Notes under the pieces: model-generated
What the model saw: only the letters and a program-made list of their open reading frames with translations
Databases searched by the model: none
What the model was told of the DNA's origin: nothing
From: Takakia lepidozioides
Lineage: Eukaryota > Streptophyta > Takakiopsida > Takakiales > Takakiaceae
DNA: 64,000 nt
Direction: 5' to 3'
Assembly: GCA_030704615.1 (NCBI GenBank)
Contig: CM060732.1
Location: 12,400,001-12,464,000 of the forward strand
Translations under genes and position numbers: made by a program
Part shown: positions 11,563 through 23,221 of the stretch, piece after piece
Layout of the letters: each line of letters starts with the position of its first letter
Position numbering within the stretch: the first letter of the stretch is position 1

Positions 11563-11720
11563 AAATTCTAGCGATGACGAAGGTCGGAAGCTAGTTTAGC
11601 GTAGAGCAGGAATAGGGTGCCATAGTGCCACGTCATCGTAGCTACGTCATCGTCGTCGTCAATTTCTTTGGAATCTACACGGACGGCCCGCGCGAAAAAC
11701 CCCAAAGCGCCAAGTTGTTT
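11563..11720. repeat. Dispersed repeat, copy A
   Basis: This shares long, nearly identical stretches with 17,180-17,340, including 'ggtcggaagctagttta', 'gtagagcaggaatagggtg' and 'caatttctttggaatct'. The two copies flank the first PPR block in the same orientation. No function is recognised. Confidence 0.75.
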
Positions 11721-11946
11721 TGGAATTGCCCGGACTGCCCGGTTCTTGAAGTTCTTGAACTGCAGGAGCTCTGCGTTTTTGCCCTCTTATCAGACTCGGC
11801 GTGAGAGGCAGATTTGTGGACTTTGCTTGAGAGACATTCTTTTGGGAAGGCAGAAGAGGAGAGATACAATCTCCAGCTCTCAGATACTGTTTTAGAAGTA
11901 ACAAACTATGGCCAATGATGGGTGTGGAGGATTTTTTTTAAATGGA

Positions 11947-12183
11947 AAAAATGAGGGATAGCTTGATGGAACAGATTGGGCAGGAGCCAACATTAGCTTA
12001 ATGGGCTCGGGCAACAAGCATGGAGCAACATGCTTTTGAAGCACGGCTTAGGGAAGGCCAGTTTTGCAAAGACAAAATGGTCAACTCCAATTTGCGTTTG
12101 GTTGTTTCAATAGCTAAGATTACCAAGGGCGTGGCATGACTTTCCAAGATCATTCAGGTCAGATTGTGGGCACCTCTTCCTTG
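11947..12183 (+). pseudogene. Plastid sigma-70 factor fragment (regions 1.2-2.1)
   Basis: Translated from about 11,947, the sequence reads LMEQIGQEPT, a stop in place of the expected Glu before WARA, then a helix ending in NLRLVVSIAK. A further stop follows, and in another frame GMTFQD. This order (LGREPT.EWA, NLRLVVSIAK, GM.FQDLIQ) is the region 1.2 to 2.1 signature of plant nuclear-encoded plastid sigma factors, which direct the plastid-encoded RNA polymerase to promoters. At least one nonsense change and one frameshift make it dead. No region 2.3-4 sequence was found downstream, and no introns are visible, so it may be a retrocopy or a fragment. Confidence 0.7.
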
Positions 12184-12467
12184 ACAAGTTAGATTGTCTC
12201 CCTGTCTGTAATGCGTAGGCCCGTCTCCATTCCACGATTATTTCCCATTCCAGCTTTGATCAACCCTGCATGGAGGCCCTTGCCCTATTCGAAGGTTATT
12301 GGGGTAGTACATGCGTTCACTCATAGGAACAGTTGTCATCACAAACAGAAGAGAGTCAAGTTTGAGCCACTGCCGGGATCAACACAGTTGGGCAATCTGC
12401 CAGTTTCAGTTACAGGATTGGGGATGGACTGTTTCCTAGTACTTCATTCCAGCGACGACAACATAGT

Positions 12468-12689
12468 GTGTGGTCTCTTGAGCAGATGAGAGATGAGGCA
12501 AGGACATTGGAGAGACTGAGTGATGAGAGCACAAAGGAAAAGAAAGAGGGGAGTGAAACTGTGAGTGAGGACTTAGCTGATGTGTTGTTGAAAGAAGAAG
12601 AGATGAACCAGCAGAACCAGCAGTTGGCAACCATGGAGAACGGGCCTGCACAGGCATCAAAACAAAGGGAGAATTTTACTGAGAAATGA
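12468..12689 (+). CDS. Short charged ORF, unknown
   Basis: Seventy-three codons, rich in Glu, Lys, Gln and Ser, with a possible coiled-coil stretch. I recognise no family. It directly precedes the first PPR fragment and may simply be chance or a remnant of a PPR leader. Confidence 0.15.
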   Translation: MWSLEQMRDEARTLERLSDESTKEKKEGSETVSEDLADVLLKEEEMNQQNQQLATMENGPAQASKQRENFTEK

Positions 12690-12701
12690 GCTCAGCCATT
12701 C

Positions 12702-13680
12702 ATGTACACATTTGGCAACCAACAAGGTCTCGTCAAAGCTGGAATTGTACCAGTTGTCATTCTGAACACTGCCCTGGTGGACATGTATACCAAATGTAGG
12801 TGCATTAAGGATGCAAAGGGAATTTTCAACACTATGGCTGAACGAGATGTGGTGTCATGGAACGCGATGCTTGCAGGGTATGCACAGCAGGGACGTGGTA
12901 TTGAGGCTTTGAAGACCTATGATCAAATGATGGGGGAAGGGGTGAATGCGATGATTGCAGGATTAAACACAGCAAGGGCATGGTGAGGAGGCGTTCAAAC
13001 TTTTTCAGCAAATGCAACGAGAAGGTATGGAGCCAAACGAAATCACCTTCATGAGCATCAAAGTGGGAACTGCCCTTGTCAGCATGTATTGCAAATGCGG
13101 GAGTGTGCTGGATGCTCAACAAGTGTTCATCAAAATGTCCAAATGAAATGTGGTCTCATGGAATGCAATGATTGCAGGACTTCCTCAACATGGTCATGAT
13201 GATGAGGCAATTGAACTCTTTGGGCAAATGCAACAAGAGGGCATGAAACCAAACATGAGCATGTGTGTAAGCATTCTAAATGCATGTGGCAGTCCAATAG
13301 CCCTAGAACATGGAAAGCAGCTCCATGCAGGCATTATCAAATCTGGATTTGATTCAGATGTCCAAGTGGGGCCTGCCCTTGTTAGCATGTATTGCAAGTG
13401 TGCCAGTGTGCTCAGTGCACGCCAAGTTTTTGACAAGCTGCATGTGCGAGATGTGATCTCATGGAATGCTATAATTGTAGGATTAGCTCAGCATGGTCAA
13501 GATGAGGAGGCTTTTGAACTCTTTGGGGTGCATTGAGGATGCGGAGGGAGTGTTCAACAATATGGCTTGGTGTCCTGGAATGCCATGCTTGCAGGATATG
13601 CACAGCAGGGGCGTGGGATGGAGGCCTTGGAGACCTATGAGCAAATGATGGGGGAAGGGTGTGGCTTTTTCTTAATGTAC
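12702..13680 (+). pseudogene. PPR repeat fragments (PLS class), broken
   Basis: Three open stretches (12702-12986, 13150-13536, 13567-13680) in different frames encode pieces of PPR motifs of P, L and S type. Each contains a VSWNAM(I/L)AG(Y/L) helix start, VDMY(A/C)KC and a GVKP-like turn. PPR proteins bind organellar RNA with one motif per base. The copy at 13150-13536 is more diverged (HGHDDEAIELFGQMQQEGMKP) than the neighbouring modules, so it probably represents the older parental sequence. Frameshifts and stops separate the pieces, so no intact protein is made. Confidence 0.8.
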
Positions 13681-13924
13681 GATCTGAAGAAGTTTGTCCA
13701 TCCTGCAAAGGTGGCTCTTGGATCCTGTCAGTACCATGATTTGGTATTCTTCCTGATGTTTCTGTGGATCAATAGCTACAAGAAACCTGCATGGGCAGAT
13801 GGTTAACTAAAGGCAGCAGCTGCAGCGGCACAGTTGATAAAATCAGGCACCTCAACCATGACCACAACTTCTGAAAGAGGATTAAGAGAGGATCCACAAT
13901 GCCTCTTCTGGCACTTCTGGGCAT

Positions 13925-14470
13925 GTGAAGATGCTTTTTGCGACAGGTAGACTGACAGAGGCTCTACAGACTGTAAACCAAGGAGGCATTTCAGCAGATT
14001 CAGATACATATGTCTGTTTCTTGCTTAAGTGCATCAGGATGGAAGGTCTGGAAGCTGGAAAGCAGATGCACACTCACATTATCCAAAGTGGATTCACGCC
14101 AAATATTTTTCTACTCAACACCCTTGTCGACATGCATGTTAAGTGCGGGAGCATCATGGATGCTCACCAAGTGTTCAACAGAATGCCTCAACGATCTTTG
14201 ATCACGTGGAACACGATGCTTGCAGGGTATGCACAGCAGGGGCGTGGTATGGAGGCCTTGGAGACCTATGATCAAATGATGGGGGAAGGGGTGAAGCCCG
14301 ACCACATCACGTTTGTGTGCCTTTGCAATGCATGTGCAAGCCTGACAGCTCTGGAAAAGGGCGAAGATCAGGTCCATGGCAACATTGTTAGAGCTGCAAT
14401 TGTACCAAGTGTCATTCTGAACAATACCCTCGTGGACATGTATGAAGGGAGTTTTCGACAGTATGGCTGA
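13925..14470 (+). pseudogene. PPR protein N-terminal part
   Basis: An open frame of 181 codons. It starts MKMLFATGRLTEAL, the usual first PPR helix of a PLS-class protein, passes through LLKCIRMEGLEAGKQMH and two further motifs, and ends after LVDMYEGS where a deletion truncates the L motif. The true start may be this Met or slightly upstream; no transit peptide was identified. It continues, after a stop and frame change, into the tandem modules to its right. The best interpretation is the head of the gene from which the module array expanded. Confidence 0.7.
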
Positions 14471-16898
14471 ATGAGAGTGGTGTCGTGGAGGGTGATGATT
14501 GCAGGATATGCACAGCAAGGGCGCGAGATGGAGGCTTCGGAGACCTATGAGATATTGATGTGCGAAGAGGTGAAGCCCCACCGCATAACGTTTGTTTGCA
14601 TTTGCAATACGTGTGCAAGCCTGGCAGCCCTAGAAAGGTGCAAAGAGGTCCATGGTGACATCGTCAAAGCTGGATTTGTACCAGATGTCATCCTGAACAC
14701 TGCCCTGCTGGACATGTATATCAAATGTGAGTGCATCGAGGATGCAAAGGGAGTGTTCGACAGTATGGCTGAACGAAATGTGGTGTCGCGGAGTGTGATG
14801 ATTGCAGGATATGCACTGCAAGGGGTATGGAGGCTTTGGAGACCTATGAGCAATTGATGTGCGAAGGGGTGAAGCCCAACAACATCACATTTGTTTGTGT
14901 TTGCAATGCGTGTGCAAACCTGGGAGCTCTGGAAAAGGGGAAAGAGGTTCATGGTGACATCGTCAAAGCTGGATTTGTACCAGATGTCATCCTGAACACT
15001 GCCCTGGTGGACATGTATGCCAAATGTGGGTGCATGAAGGATGCGAAGGGAGTTTTCAACACTATGGCTGAACAAGATGTGGTGTCGTGGAACGCGATGC
15101 TTGCAGGGTATGCACAGCAGGGGCGTGGGTCGATGGAGGCTTTGGAGACCTATGAGCAAATGATGGGGGAATTGTACCCGATGTCATTCTGAACACTGCC
15201 GTGCTGGACATGTATGTCAAATGTGAGTGCATCGAGGATGCAAAGGGAGTGTTCGACAGTATGGCTGAATGAGATGTGGTGTCGTGGAGTGCGATGATTG
15301 CAGGATATGCACAGTAAGCATGCGGGATGGAGGCTTTGGAGACCTATGAGCAATTGATGTGCAAAGGGGTGAAGCCCAACTGCAACACATTTGTTTGTGT
15401 TTGCAATGCGTGTGCAAGTCTAGGAGCTCTGGAAAAGGGGAAAGAGGTCCATGGTGACATCGTCAAAGCTGGATTTGTACCATATATCATCCTGAACGCT
15501 GCCCTGGTGGACATGTATGCCAAATGTGGGTGCATGAAGGATGCGAAGGGAGTGTTCAACAATATGGCTGAACGAGATTTGGTGTCATGGAACGCCATGC
15601 TTGCAGGGTATGCACAGCAGGGGGATGGAGGCCTTGGATCAGACCTATGAGCAAATGATGGGGAAAGGGGTGAAATGCAACCACATCTCGTTTGTGAGCG
15701 TTTGCAATGCTTGTGCAAGCCTGGCAGCCCTGGAAAAAGGGCAAAGAGGTCCATGATGGGGGAAGGGGGGAAGCCCGACCACATCACGTTTGTGTGCATT
15801 TGTAATGCGTGTGCAAGCCACATTCATTTGTGTTCTCAATGTTGGTGCCAGCATGGTGGCCCTGGAGAAGGGCAAAGATATCCATGCTGACATTATCAAA
15901 GCTGGAATTTCGTCATACATTAATTGGGAAACTGCCCTTGTTAACATGTATGCAAAAAATATGGGAGTGTAAGGGAGGCCTGTCTAGTGTTCAACACATA
16001 TGGTGGCAGGATATACCAAGCATAGTTGTGGTAGGAATGCCTTCGAGACATATGATCAACTGATACAGCAAGGGGTGATGCCCTATCAGGTCACATTTGT
16101 TTGCATTCTCAAGGCCTGTGCGCGACTGGCAGCCCTGGAAAACGGCAAAGAGGTCTATGCTGACATATGAAAGCTGGAGTTGTACCAAATCTGATTTTGA
16201 ACAAGAGCCTTGTTGACATGTATGCGAAATGCAGGAGCATGAAGGTTGCAAAGAGAGTATTTGACAACACGGCTGAACGGGATGTGGTGTCGTGGAATGC
16301 GATGATCACAGGATATGCCCAGCATGGGTGTGGGATGGAGGCTTTGGGGACCTATGAGCAAAAGATGCGGAAGCATTCAACAGAATGCCTCAACGATCTT
16401 GATCACGTGGAATATAATGTTGGCAGAATTTACCAAGCATGGGTGTGGTAGGAATGCTTTTGAGACCTATGAGCAGATTCTGCGCAAAGGGGTGAAGCCC
16501 AACCACATCAGATTTGTTTGTGTTTGCAATGCGTGTGCAAGCCTGGCAGCCCTGGAAAAGGACAAAGAGGTGCATGGTTGCATCGCCAAAGCTGGAATTG
16601 TACCTGATGTGATTTTGAACAATACCCTCGTAGACATGTATGCCAAATGTGGGAGCATTGTGGATGTGGAGGGAGTGTTCAACAATATGGCTGAACGAGA
16701 TTTGGTGTCATGGAACGCCATGCTTGTAGGATATGCACAGCAGGGGTGCGGGATGGAGGCCTGGGGGAAGGGGTGAAGCCCGACCACATCACGTTTGTGT
16801 GCGTTTGCAATGCGTGTGCAAGCCTGGCAGCCCTGGAAAAGGGCAAAGAGGTTCATGGTGACATCATCAAAGCTGGAATTGTACCAAATGCACTTTGA
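14471..16898 (+). pseudogene. Tandem PPR module array, first block
   Basis: About eight to nine near-identical modules of roughly 303 bases (101 residues, one P-L-S triplet). Each contains ETYEQ(M/L)M, GVKP(N/D)HITFVC, NACASL(A/G)ALEKGKEVH, LVDMYAKCG and VVSWNAMLAGYAQQG. Neighbours differ at only a few percent of positions by eye. Frames change several times (near 14,830, 15,200, 15,660, 15,780, 16,160, 16,380, 16,760), so no long protein is encoded. The array stops inside a module at about 16,898 and joins directly to the trailer repeat at 16,910. The E and DYW domains expected between them have been lost, presumably by deletion. Confidence 0.85.
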
Positions 16899-16904
16899 CT
16901 GATT

Positions 16905-17180
16905 CTGGTGACAGTGGATGGAAATCAGAGTGTTGTCCTAATTCTGGGTTTGGGTGGTGGAGCTTCTCCAAAGCTTGAAGATGGAAGTGAATACGAATTT
17001 TAATGAGCTTGCTGAGAGGGGCAGCCCTGTGCACAAGTTTGTTCAGCATCTTAAATTTGGACATGTTTGTTTGTTTCTCATGGTGTGGCTTTGGATGGAG
17101 CCCTTGATGAACTTACATGAGTATTGTCAAAAGCTAGCGTTAACCCACCAAGATCCAATCCCACGGTGGATGCTTGAAAG
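16905..17180 (+). repeat. PPR trailer repeat, copy A
   Basis: Nearly identical to 22,325-22,620: it begins 'attctggtgacagtgg' and contains 'gggtttgggtggtggagc'. In both places it follows PPR sequence, so it is probably the 3' flank of the PPR gene, duplicated with it. Confidence 0.8.
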
Positions 17181-17345
17181 TTCTAGCGACAACCGAAGGT
17201 CGGAAGCTAGTTTACCGTAGAGCAGGAATAGGGTGCCATAGTGCCATGTCATCGTCGCCACGTTTTGTCGCCACGTCATCGTAGCCAGGTCATCGTCGTT
17301 GTCAATTTCTTTGGAATCTGCCCGGACGGCCCGCGCGAAATAGGC
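17180..17345. repeat. Dispersed repeat, copy B
   Basis: The second copy of the repeat at 11,563-11,720, carrying small insertions in the 'cgtcatcgt' section. Same orientation as copy A. Confidence 0.75.
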
Positions 17346-18595
17346 CAATAGAAATCGCCGCGCCAACGTTTTTGGAACTGCCCGCAATGCTCGAATCTTG
17401 ATCTTCTTGAACTGCGTTTTCCGCCATCGTTCACCTTGCAAGCACATGCATGGATAGCTGAAGGAGCATGGATAGCTGAAGGAGCATGGATCAAGTGTGT
17501 GTCCATAATCATCCAAAAGGGCCGGATTTCAAGCTCCAGATTACCTATGATTCGAAAAGACAACAAATGGGGAGGAGTTTCTTGCAGATGGAATCGGAAG
17601 CTTTCACTCGTGATTGGGTGGGAAAGAAGAAAAGTGCAGCTTAGATTACACCTTACTGCCTTGTTTCAGACCTGCACAGTGAGTCTCCATGATTGATTTT
17701 CCATGAGCACGAAGGGTATGTCAAGTTGTGTTTGGTTGCAAAAGTCCCACATCTGCTTGAAGCTAAACCCAAGTTTCAAACCTAATCTTACATTGACTAG
17801 ATTGTAATTGATGTCTGTCTGCCATAACCTCCCTATAACCAGTGTTCACTGGAAACAATAAATGCAAACTGTGAGATTGACATTCAAAGCTGAAGATTGC
17901 TCTTTTTCCATGTTTCAGCCTTCTTGGCCATTATTTTTGTGACCATTGTTTTATCAAACGTGGTGATAATGATGCAATTTGGATATAACCATATGTGTTA
18001 TAGGAATCCATCTGTGTGTTAGTGTCCCTGAGATTTACTAGTCGATCGGGATCTGAAGGACCTTTTAGTCCCTCATTCTGTAGTGAGGGAAGTGGTTAAA
18101 GTGAAGGGCCTTTATTCAGTATAAAAACCGTTTAGACAGGTTGTCTAATTTACCTTGTCATGTTCTGAAGCTTGCATGGTTTGATTCCAGAACCATTCCT
18201 CCAAGAAGAAAAGATGACCTTTTGGTATACATCTATGAACAGATTTGATTCCAGAGACAAAGGGTTACAGGGGTTGGACTTTGTCTCAGATGTGAAAATT
18301 GCAGTCATTTGTAGCAATTTTGGATGCTGCTTGAATGCTAGTTATGGGACTAATGACCACAATTGACTTGTTGAGATTGTTTTCAGGTTGTACCAAAATC
18401 TCTTGTCATCTTGATTGCTTTTTGCAGTAACAAATGAAGCGAGCAGCAAATTGTCTCTGTAGGTCCATCTATATCAAGTTGACACTGGAATTTCAATGCA
18501 TGTTATTTGTGAGGCACAAGCAATTGTCCTATTTGTTGATCCATCCCGCTGTGTGATTTCACGCAGCAGAGAATGTCTCTCAGAACAGGGGGCTG
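17346..18595. other. Intergenic sequence between PPR blocks
   Basis: No gene recognised. A tandem repeat of an 18-base unit (gcatggatagctgaagga, about 2.4 copies) lies at 17,448-17,490. The remainder looks like unique intergenic DNA. Confidence 0.5.
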
Positions 18596-19600
18596 CAGTA
18601 GACACTCTACCCTCACTCTACGAGATTTGGTGTCGTGGAGTGCGATGATTGCAGGGTATGCACAGCAAGGGCGCGGGATGGAGGATTTGGAGACCTATGA
18701 GCAAATGATGGGGGAAGGGGTGAAGCCCGACCACATCACGTTTGTTTCCGTTTGCAATGCCTGTGCAAGCCTGCCAGCCCTAGAAAAGGGAAAAAAGGTC
18801 CATGGTGACATCGTCAAAGCTGGAATTGTACACTACCCTAGTGGACATGTATGCCAAATGTGGGTGCATTGAGGATGCGAAGGGAGTGTTCGACAATATG
18901 GCTGAACGAAATGTGGTGTCGTGGAACGCGATGTTCACAAGATATGCCCAGCATGGTGTCATAGAGAGGTCCTGCAACTATTTGAGGGAATGTAAAAGAA
19001 TGGCTTGAAGCCGGACAGTATCACCTTTATATGTGTTTGCTCTGCATGCAGCCATTCTGGCCTACTGAATGAAGGAAATCAAGATCATGGTGGCTGTATA
19101 GTGGACCTTCTTGGATGTGCGGGACAACTGGATGAGGTAGTGGATCTGATTAATAAGATGCCAATCAATCCAGACGTTGTGGCTAGGATGCCGCGACTTA
19201 TGTGTTGCTATCAAACATCTATGCTGCAGCTAGTAGGTGGGATAATACTGCAAAGGTGAGAAGAATGATGAAGGTTAGAGGGGTTAGAAAGGAGCCAGGT
19301 CGCTGCTGCATTGAGGTTGGCAATAGGGTGCACACCTTCGCTGTAGATGACATCCCAGAATTAAGGAAATCGATGCTGAGCTGAGTCTGGGCAGATGAAA
19401 GGAGGCGGGGTATGTGCCTGACACGCGCTTTGTATTGCATGATGTGGGGGAGGAGGAAAAGGAATTTTCTGTTTGCCACCACAGTGAGAAGCTGGCCATT
19501 GGTTTTGTGTCTGGAGACGAAGGTAGTGGATCTGCCAACATCCAGTCCAACATGTGAAATTCTGGCAGAACGGGAAGAGGAGATTTCAAGTACATGAATA
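18573..19600 (+). pseudogene. PPR-E-DYW C-terminal half, broken
   Basis: Two PPR modules (18,620-19,000, with a frameshift near 18,830) are followed by the E-domain signature (PDSITFICVCSACSHSGL, then IVDLLGCAGQLDEVVDLI). In a new frame comes an E+ segment (LLSNIYAAASRWD, VRKEPGR, VHTFAVDD), then the start of a DYW domain (YVPDTRF.LHDV and HSEKLAIGF). DYW is the cytidine deaminase-like editing domain, and the H-S-E here is its catalytic and zinc motif. The sequence then loses similarity before the CxxC motifs, so the deaminase is truncated. At least three frame changes are present. The neighbouring block at 19,750-22,176 carries the missing end. Confidence 0.8.
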
Positions 19601-19749
19601 TTAGGCAAGAGGAATTGACCCTGCTAATATGAAGTTGACTTGGAAGTTGACTTGGAAGCTGACGTGTCCAAGGCCATATTGGAAGAGTGCAGAATGTCCG
19701 AACAACAGTTAGGCATAAAACCCTGAAATCATTTCCGGTTTGTGACATG

Positions 19750-22176
19750 AAGGGGCAACCTTGCGTGTGCAAACCTGGGAGCCCTGGAAAAGGGGAAAGA
19801 GGTCCATGATGAGATTGTCAAAGCTGGAATTGTACCAGATGTCATTCTGAACACTGCCCTGGTGGACATGTATGCCAAATGTGGGTGTATTAAGGATGCA
19901 AAGGCAATTTTCAACAATATGCAGGCTGAACAAGATGTGGTGTCGTGGAGCGCGATGCTTGCAGGGTATGCACAGCAGGAAGGCTTTGGAGACCTATGAG
20001 CAAATGATGGGGGAAGGGGTGAAGCCCAACCACATCACGTTCGTTTGCGTTTGCAATGCGTGTGCAAGCCTGGGAGCCCTGGAAAAGGGCAAAGAGGTCC
20101 ATGATAACATCGTCAAAGCTGGAATTCTACCAGATGTCATTTTGAACACTGCCCTGGTGGACATGTATGCCAAATGTGGGTGCATTAAGGATACAAAGGC
20201 AGTTTTGAAAGTTCAACAATATGCAGGCTGAACGAGATGTGGTGTCGAGGAGCGCGATGCTTGCAGGGTATGCACAGCAGGGACGTGGGGTGGAGGCTTT
20301 GGAGACCTATGAGCAAATGATGGGGGAAGGGGTGAAGCCCAACCACATCACGTTTGTATGCGTTTGCAATGCATGCGCAAGCTTGGCAGCTCTGGAAAAG
20401 GGCAAAGAGGTCCATGGCGACATGGTCAGAGCTGCAGTTGTACCAAATGTCATTCTGAACAATACCCTCGTGGACATGTATGAAGGGAGTGTTCGAGAGT
20501 ATGGCTGAACAAGATGTGGTGTCGTGGAATGCGATGATTGCAGGATATGCACAGCAAGGGCGCGGCTTTGGAGACCTATGAGCAAATGATGTGTGAAGGG
20601 GGTGAAGCCCAACCACATAACATTTGTTTGCATTTGCAATGCGTGTGCAAGCCTGGCAGCCCTGGAAAAGTGCACAGAGGTCCATGGTGACATTATCAAA
20701 TTTGGAATCGTATCCGATGTCATTCTGAACACTGCGACATGTATGTCAAATGTGGGTGCATCGAGGATGCAAATAGAGTGTTTGACAGTATTGCGTGATG
20801 TGGTGTCGTGGAGTGTGATGATTGCAAGATATGCACAGCAAGGGTGCGGGATGGAGGCTTTGGAGACCTATGAGCAAATGATGTGCGAAGGGGTGAAAAC
20901 CAACCACATCACATTTGTGTGCGTGTGCAATGCGTGTGCAAGCCTGGGAGCCCTGGAAAAGGGGAAAGAGGTCCATGGTGACATCGTCAAAGCTGGAATT
21001 ATACCAGATGTCATCCTGAACAATCCCCTGGTGGACATGTATGCGAAATGTGGGAGCATCGAAGATGTGAAGGGAGTTAATTTCAACACCATGGCTGAAC
21101 GAGATGTGGTGTCGTGGAACGCCATGCTTGCAGGGGTATGCACAGCAGGGGCGTGGGATGGAGGCCTTGGATACCTATGAGCAAATGATGGGGGAAGGGG
21201 TGAAGCCCGACCATATCACGTTTGTGTGCGTTTGCAATGCGTGTGCAAGCCTGGTAGCCCTGGAAAAGGGCAAAGAGGTGCATGGTTGCATCGCCAAAGC
21301 TGGAACTGTACCAGGTGTGATCCTGAATACTGCCCTGGTGGACATGTCTGCCAAATGTGGGAGCATTGAGGACGCAGAGGGAGTGTTCAACAATATGGCC
21401 GAACGAGATTTGTTGTCGTGGAACGTGATGCTTGCAAGATATGAACAGCAGGGCGTGGGATGGAGGACTTGGAGACCTATGAGCAAATGATGGGGGAAGG
21501 GGTGAAGCGCGACCACATCACGTTTGTGTGCGTTTGCAGTGCGTGTGCAAGCCTGCAGCCCTAGAAAAGGGCAAAGAGGTGCATGGTTGCATCGCCAAAG
21601 CTAGAATTGTACAGATGTGATTCTGAACAATACCCTGGTGGACATGTATGCCAAATGTGGGAGCATTGAGGATGTGGAGGGAGTGTTCAACAATATGGCT
21701 GAACGAGATTTGTTGTCGTGGAACGTGATGCTTGCAGGGTCTGCAGAGCAGAGGCGTATCAAACATCCATGCTGCAGCTGGCAGGTGGGATGATACTGCA
21801 AAGGTGAGAAGAATGATGAAGGTCAGAGGGGTTAAAAAGGAGCCAGATGACAAGTTGCATCCCAGAATTAAGGAAATCCATGCTGAGCTGAGAAGATTGT
21901 CTGGGCAGATGAAGGAGGCGGGGTATGTGCCTGACACACGTTTTTTATTGCATGATGTAGAGGAAAGGAATTTTCTCTTAGCCACCACAGTGAGAAGCTG
22001 GCCATTGGTTTTGGGCTGATCAGCACGACTCATCAAGAATCTTCGAGTGTGTGGAGACTGCCACACCTCCACCAAATTCATCTCAAAGATTGTTGGCCGA
22101 GCAATTGTTGTATGGGACGCTAACTACTTTCCACCACTTTGAAGATGGGATTTGTTCTTGTGGTGATTACTGGTGA
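19750..22176 (+). pseudogene. Tandem PPR modules ending in a DYW domain, second block
   Basis: About seven modules of roughly 300 bases, closely matching the first block, joined at about 21,750 to E+ and DYW sequence. The DYW part shows [27 protein letters not shown], a frame change, HSEKLAIGF, another frame change, [19 protein letters not shown], and finally [14 protein letters not shown] followed by a stop at 22,174-22,176. That is the canonical DYW terminus with its CxxC and CxC zinc ligands. Single-base indels break the frame at several points, and the E domain between module and E+ is largely missing. It was once an organellar C-to-U editing factor; as read it cannot make a full protein. 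Confidence 0.85.
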
Positions 22177-22319
22177 AAGGATGTTTTCTTGGAAAGATGC
22201 TAGTGTCTTGCTTCATTCCTTGATTTGTGTAGCTACTCAGACCATCCACCATTTCCTGATAGTGGGGTCTACCCGACATAGGTAGGAAAGTCAGCCCACA
22301 ATTGCACTTGACTGAAGGG

Positions 22320-22625
22320 GTGATTTTTGACTAATTCTGGTGACAGTGGATGGAAATCAGAGTGTTGTCCTAATTCTGGGTTTGGGTGGTGGAGCTTCTC
22401 CAAAGCTTGAAGATGGAAGTGAATACGAATTTTAATGAGCTTGATGAGAGGGGCAGCCCTGTGCACAAGTTTGTTCAGCATCTTAAATTTGGACATGTTT
22501 GTTATTTCTCGTGGTGTGGCTTTGGATGGAGCCCTTGATGAACTTACATGAATATTGTCAAAAGCTAGCCTTAACCCACCAGGATCCAATCCCACGGTGG
22601 ATGCTTGAAAGTTCATATAGCAAAT
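22320..22625 (+). repeat. PPR trailer repeat, copy B
   Basis: The duplicate of 16,905-17,180, here correctly placed about 150 bases after a DYW stop codon. It provides the reference for the deletion inferred at 16,900. Confidence 0.8.
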
Positions 22626-22880
22626 GGAAGGGTATTTGGGTATGTTGTTATTGATTGATGCGGCTTGTGAAAATTGAACATTGAAATGCAGATCCGCCAT
22701 GTTTCTTCCAGAATAAAACAAAACACGGGATCTCTGCATGTAAACACCGTGGGGATGACCCAGCCCTTTTTTGTGAAAAATTGAACTTAGTTCTCAGAAT
22801 TCGTCGCTAGTAGTGCGGAGCAACGCGAAGCCCTAGTGAGAGATTATAACGATTTAGTGAAGTACAGAAAAACCACCAAC

Positions 22881-23121
22881 AGTCAATAGCTCAGTTGGTA
22901 AAGTGCACTGAGTGCCATCCGGATGACCCTGGGGTCAAATCTTGCTACTTGACGGGTGTGGTACGCTCTTCTCCCACTTCCCTGCGCGGTGTCGCATCAG
23001 AAAGCCTTACGGCGAAGTTACTGAGAGTTATTTTCTCCTCTCTCTATCAAGGGGCCTGAGTTGTGAGCTGTCGCTCCCAGGTGTTTCCCTTTAAAAAAAT
23101 AAAAAAAAATAAAAAAAAAAA
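22881..23121 (+). mobile_element. tRNA-derived SINE
   Basis: The head resembles a tRNA gene: box A 'tagctcagttggt' at 22,887-22,899 and a box B-like 'ggggtcaaatc' at 22,931-22,941. These are the internal RNA polymerase III promoter parts. A body of about 140 bases unrelated to tRNA follows, then an A-rich tail (23,091-23,121). The arms of the tRNA do not pair well and no CCA is present, so it is a SINE rather than a functional tRNA gene. Its partner LINE cannot be determined from this copy. Confidence 0.75.
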
Positions 23122-23221
23122 CCCAGCAGTTTTTTGGGGGCAAAAATTCTGTAATTATCAAAATTCCTAACATACAAGGTTGCTTTGAGTTCTTTTTTAG
23201 CTCCTTTGTAGTTTCAGCCAA

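Noticed and set aside
14111-16856. Long minus-strand ORFs across the PPR block
   Set aside because: They repeat with the module period and are antisense shadows of the PPR coding strand.
12702-22176. One giant functional PPR gene
   Set aside because: Frames change many times, two separate DYW endings are present, and unrelated spacer interrupts at 16.9-18.6 kb.
22881-22955. Functional tRNA gene
   Set aside because: Box A and box B are present, but the arms do not pair properly and the unit continues into a SINE body with an A-rich tail.
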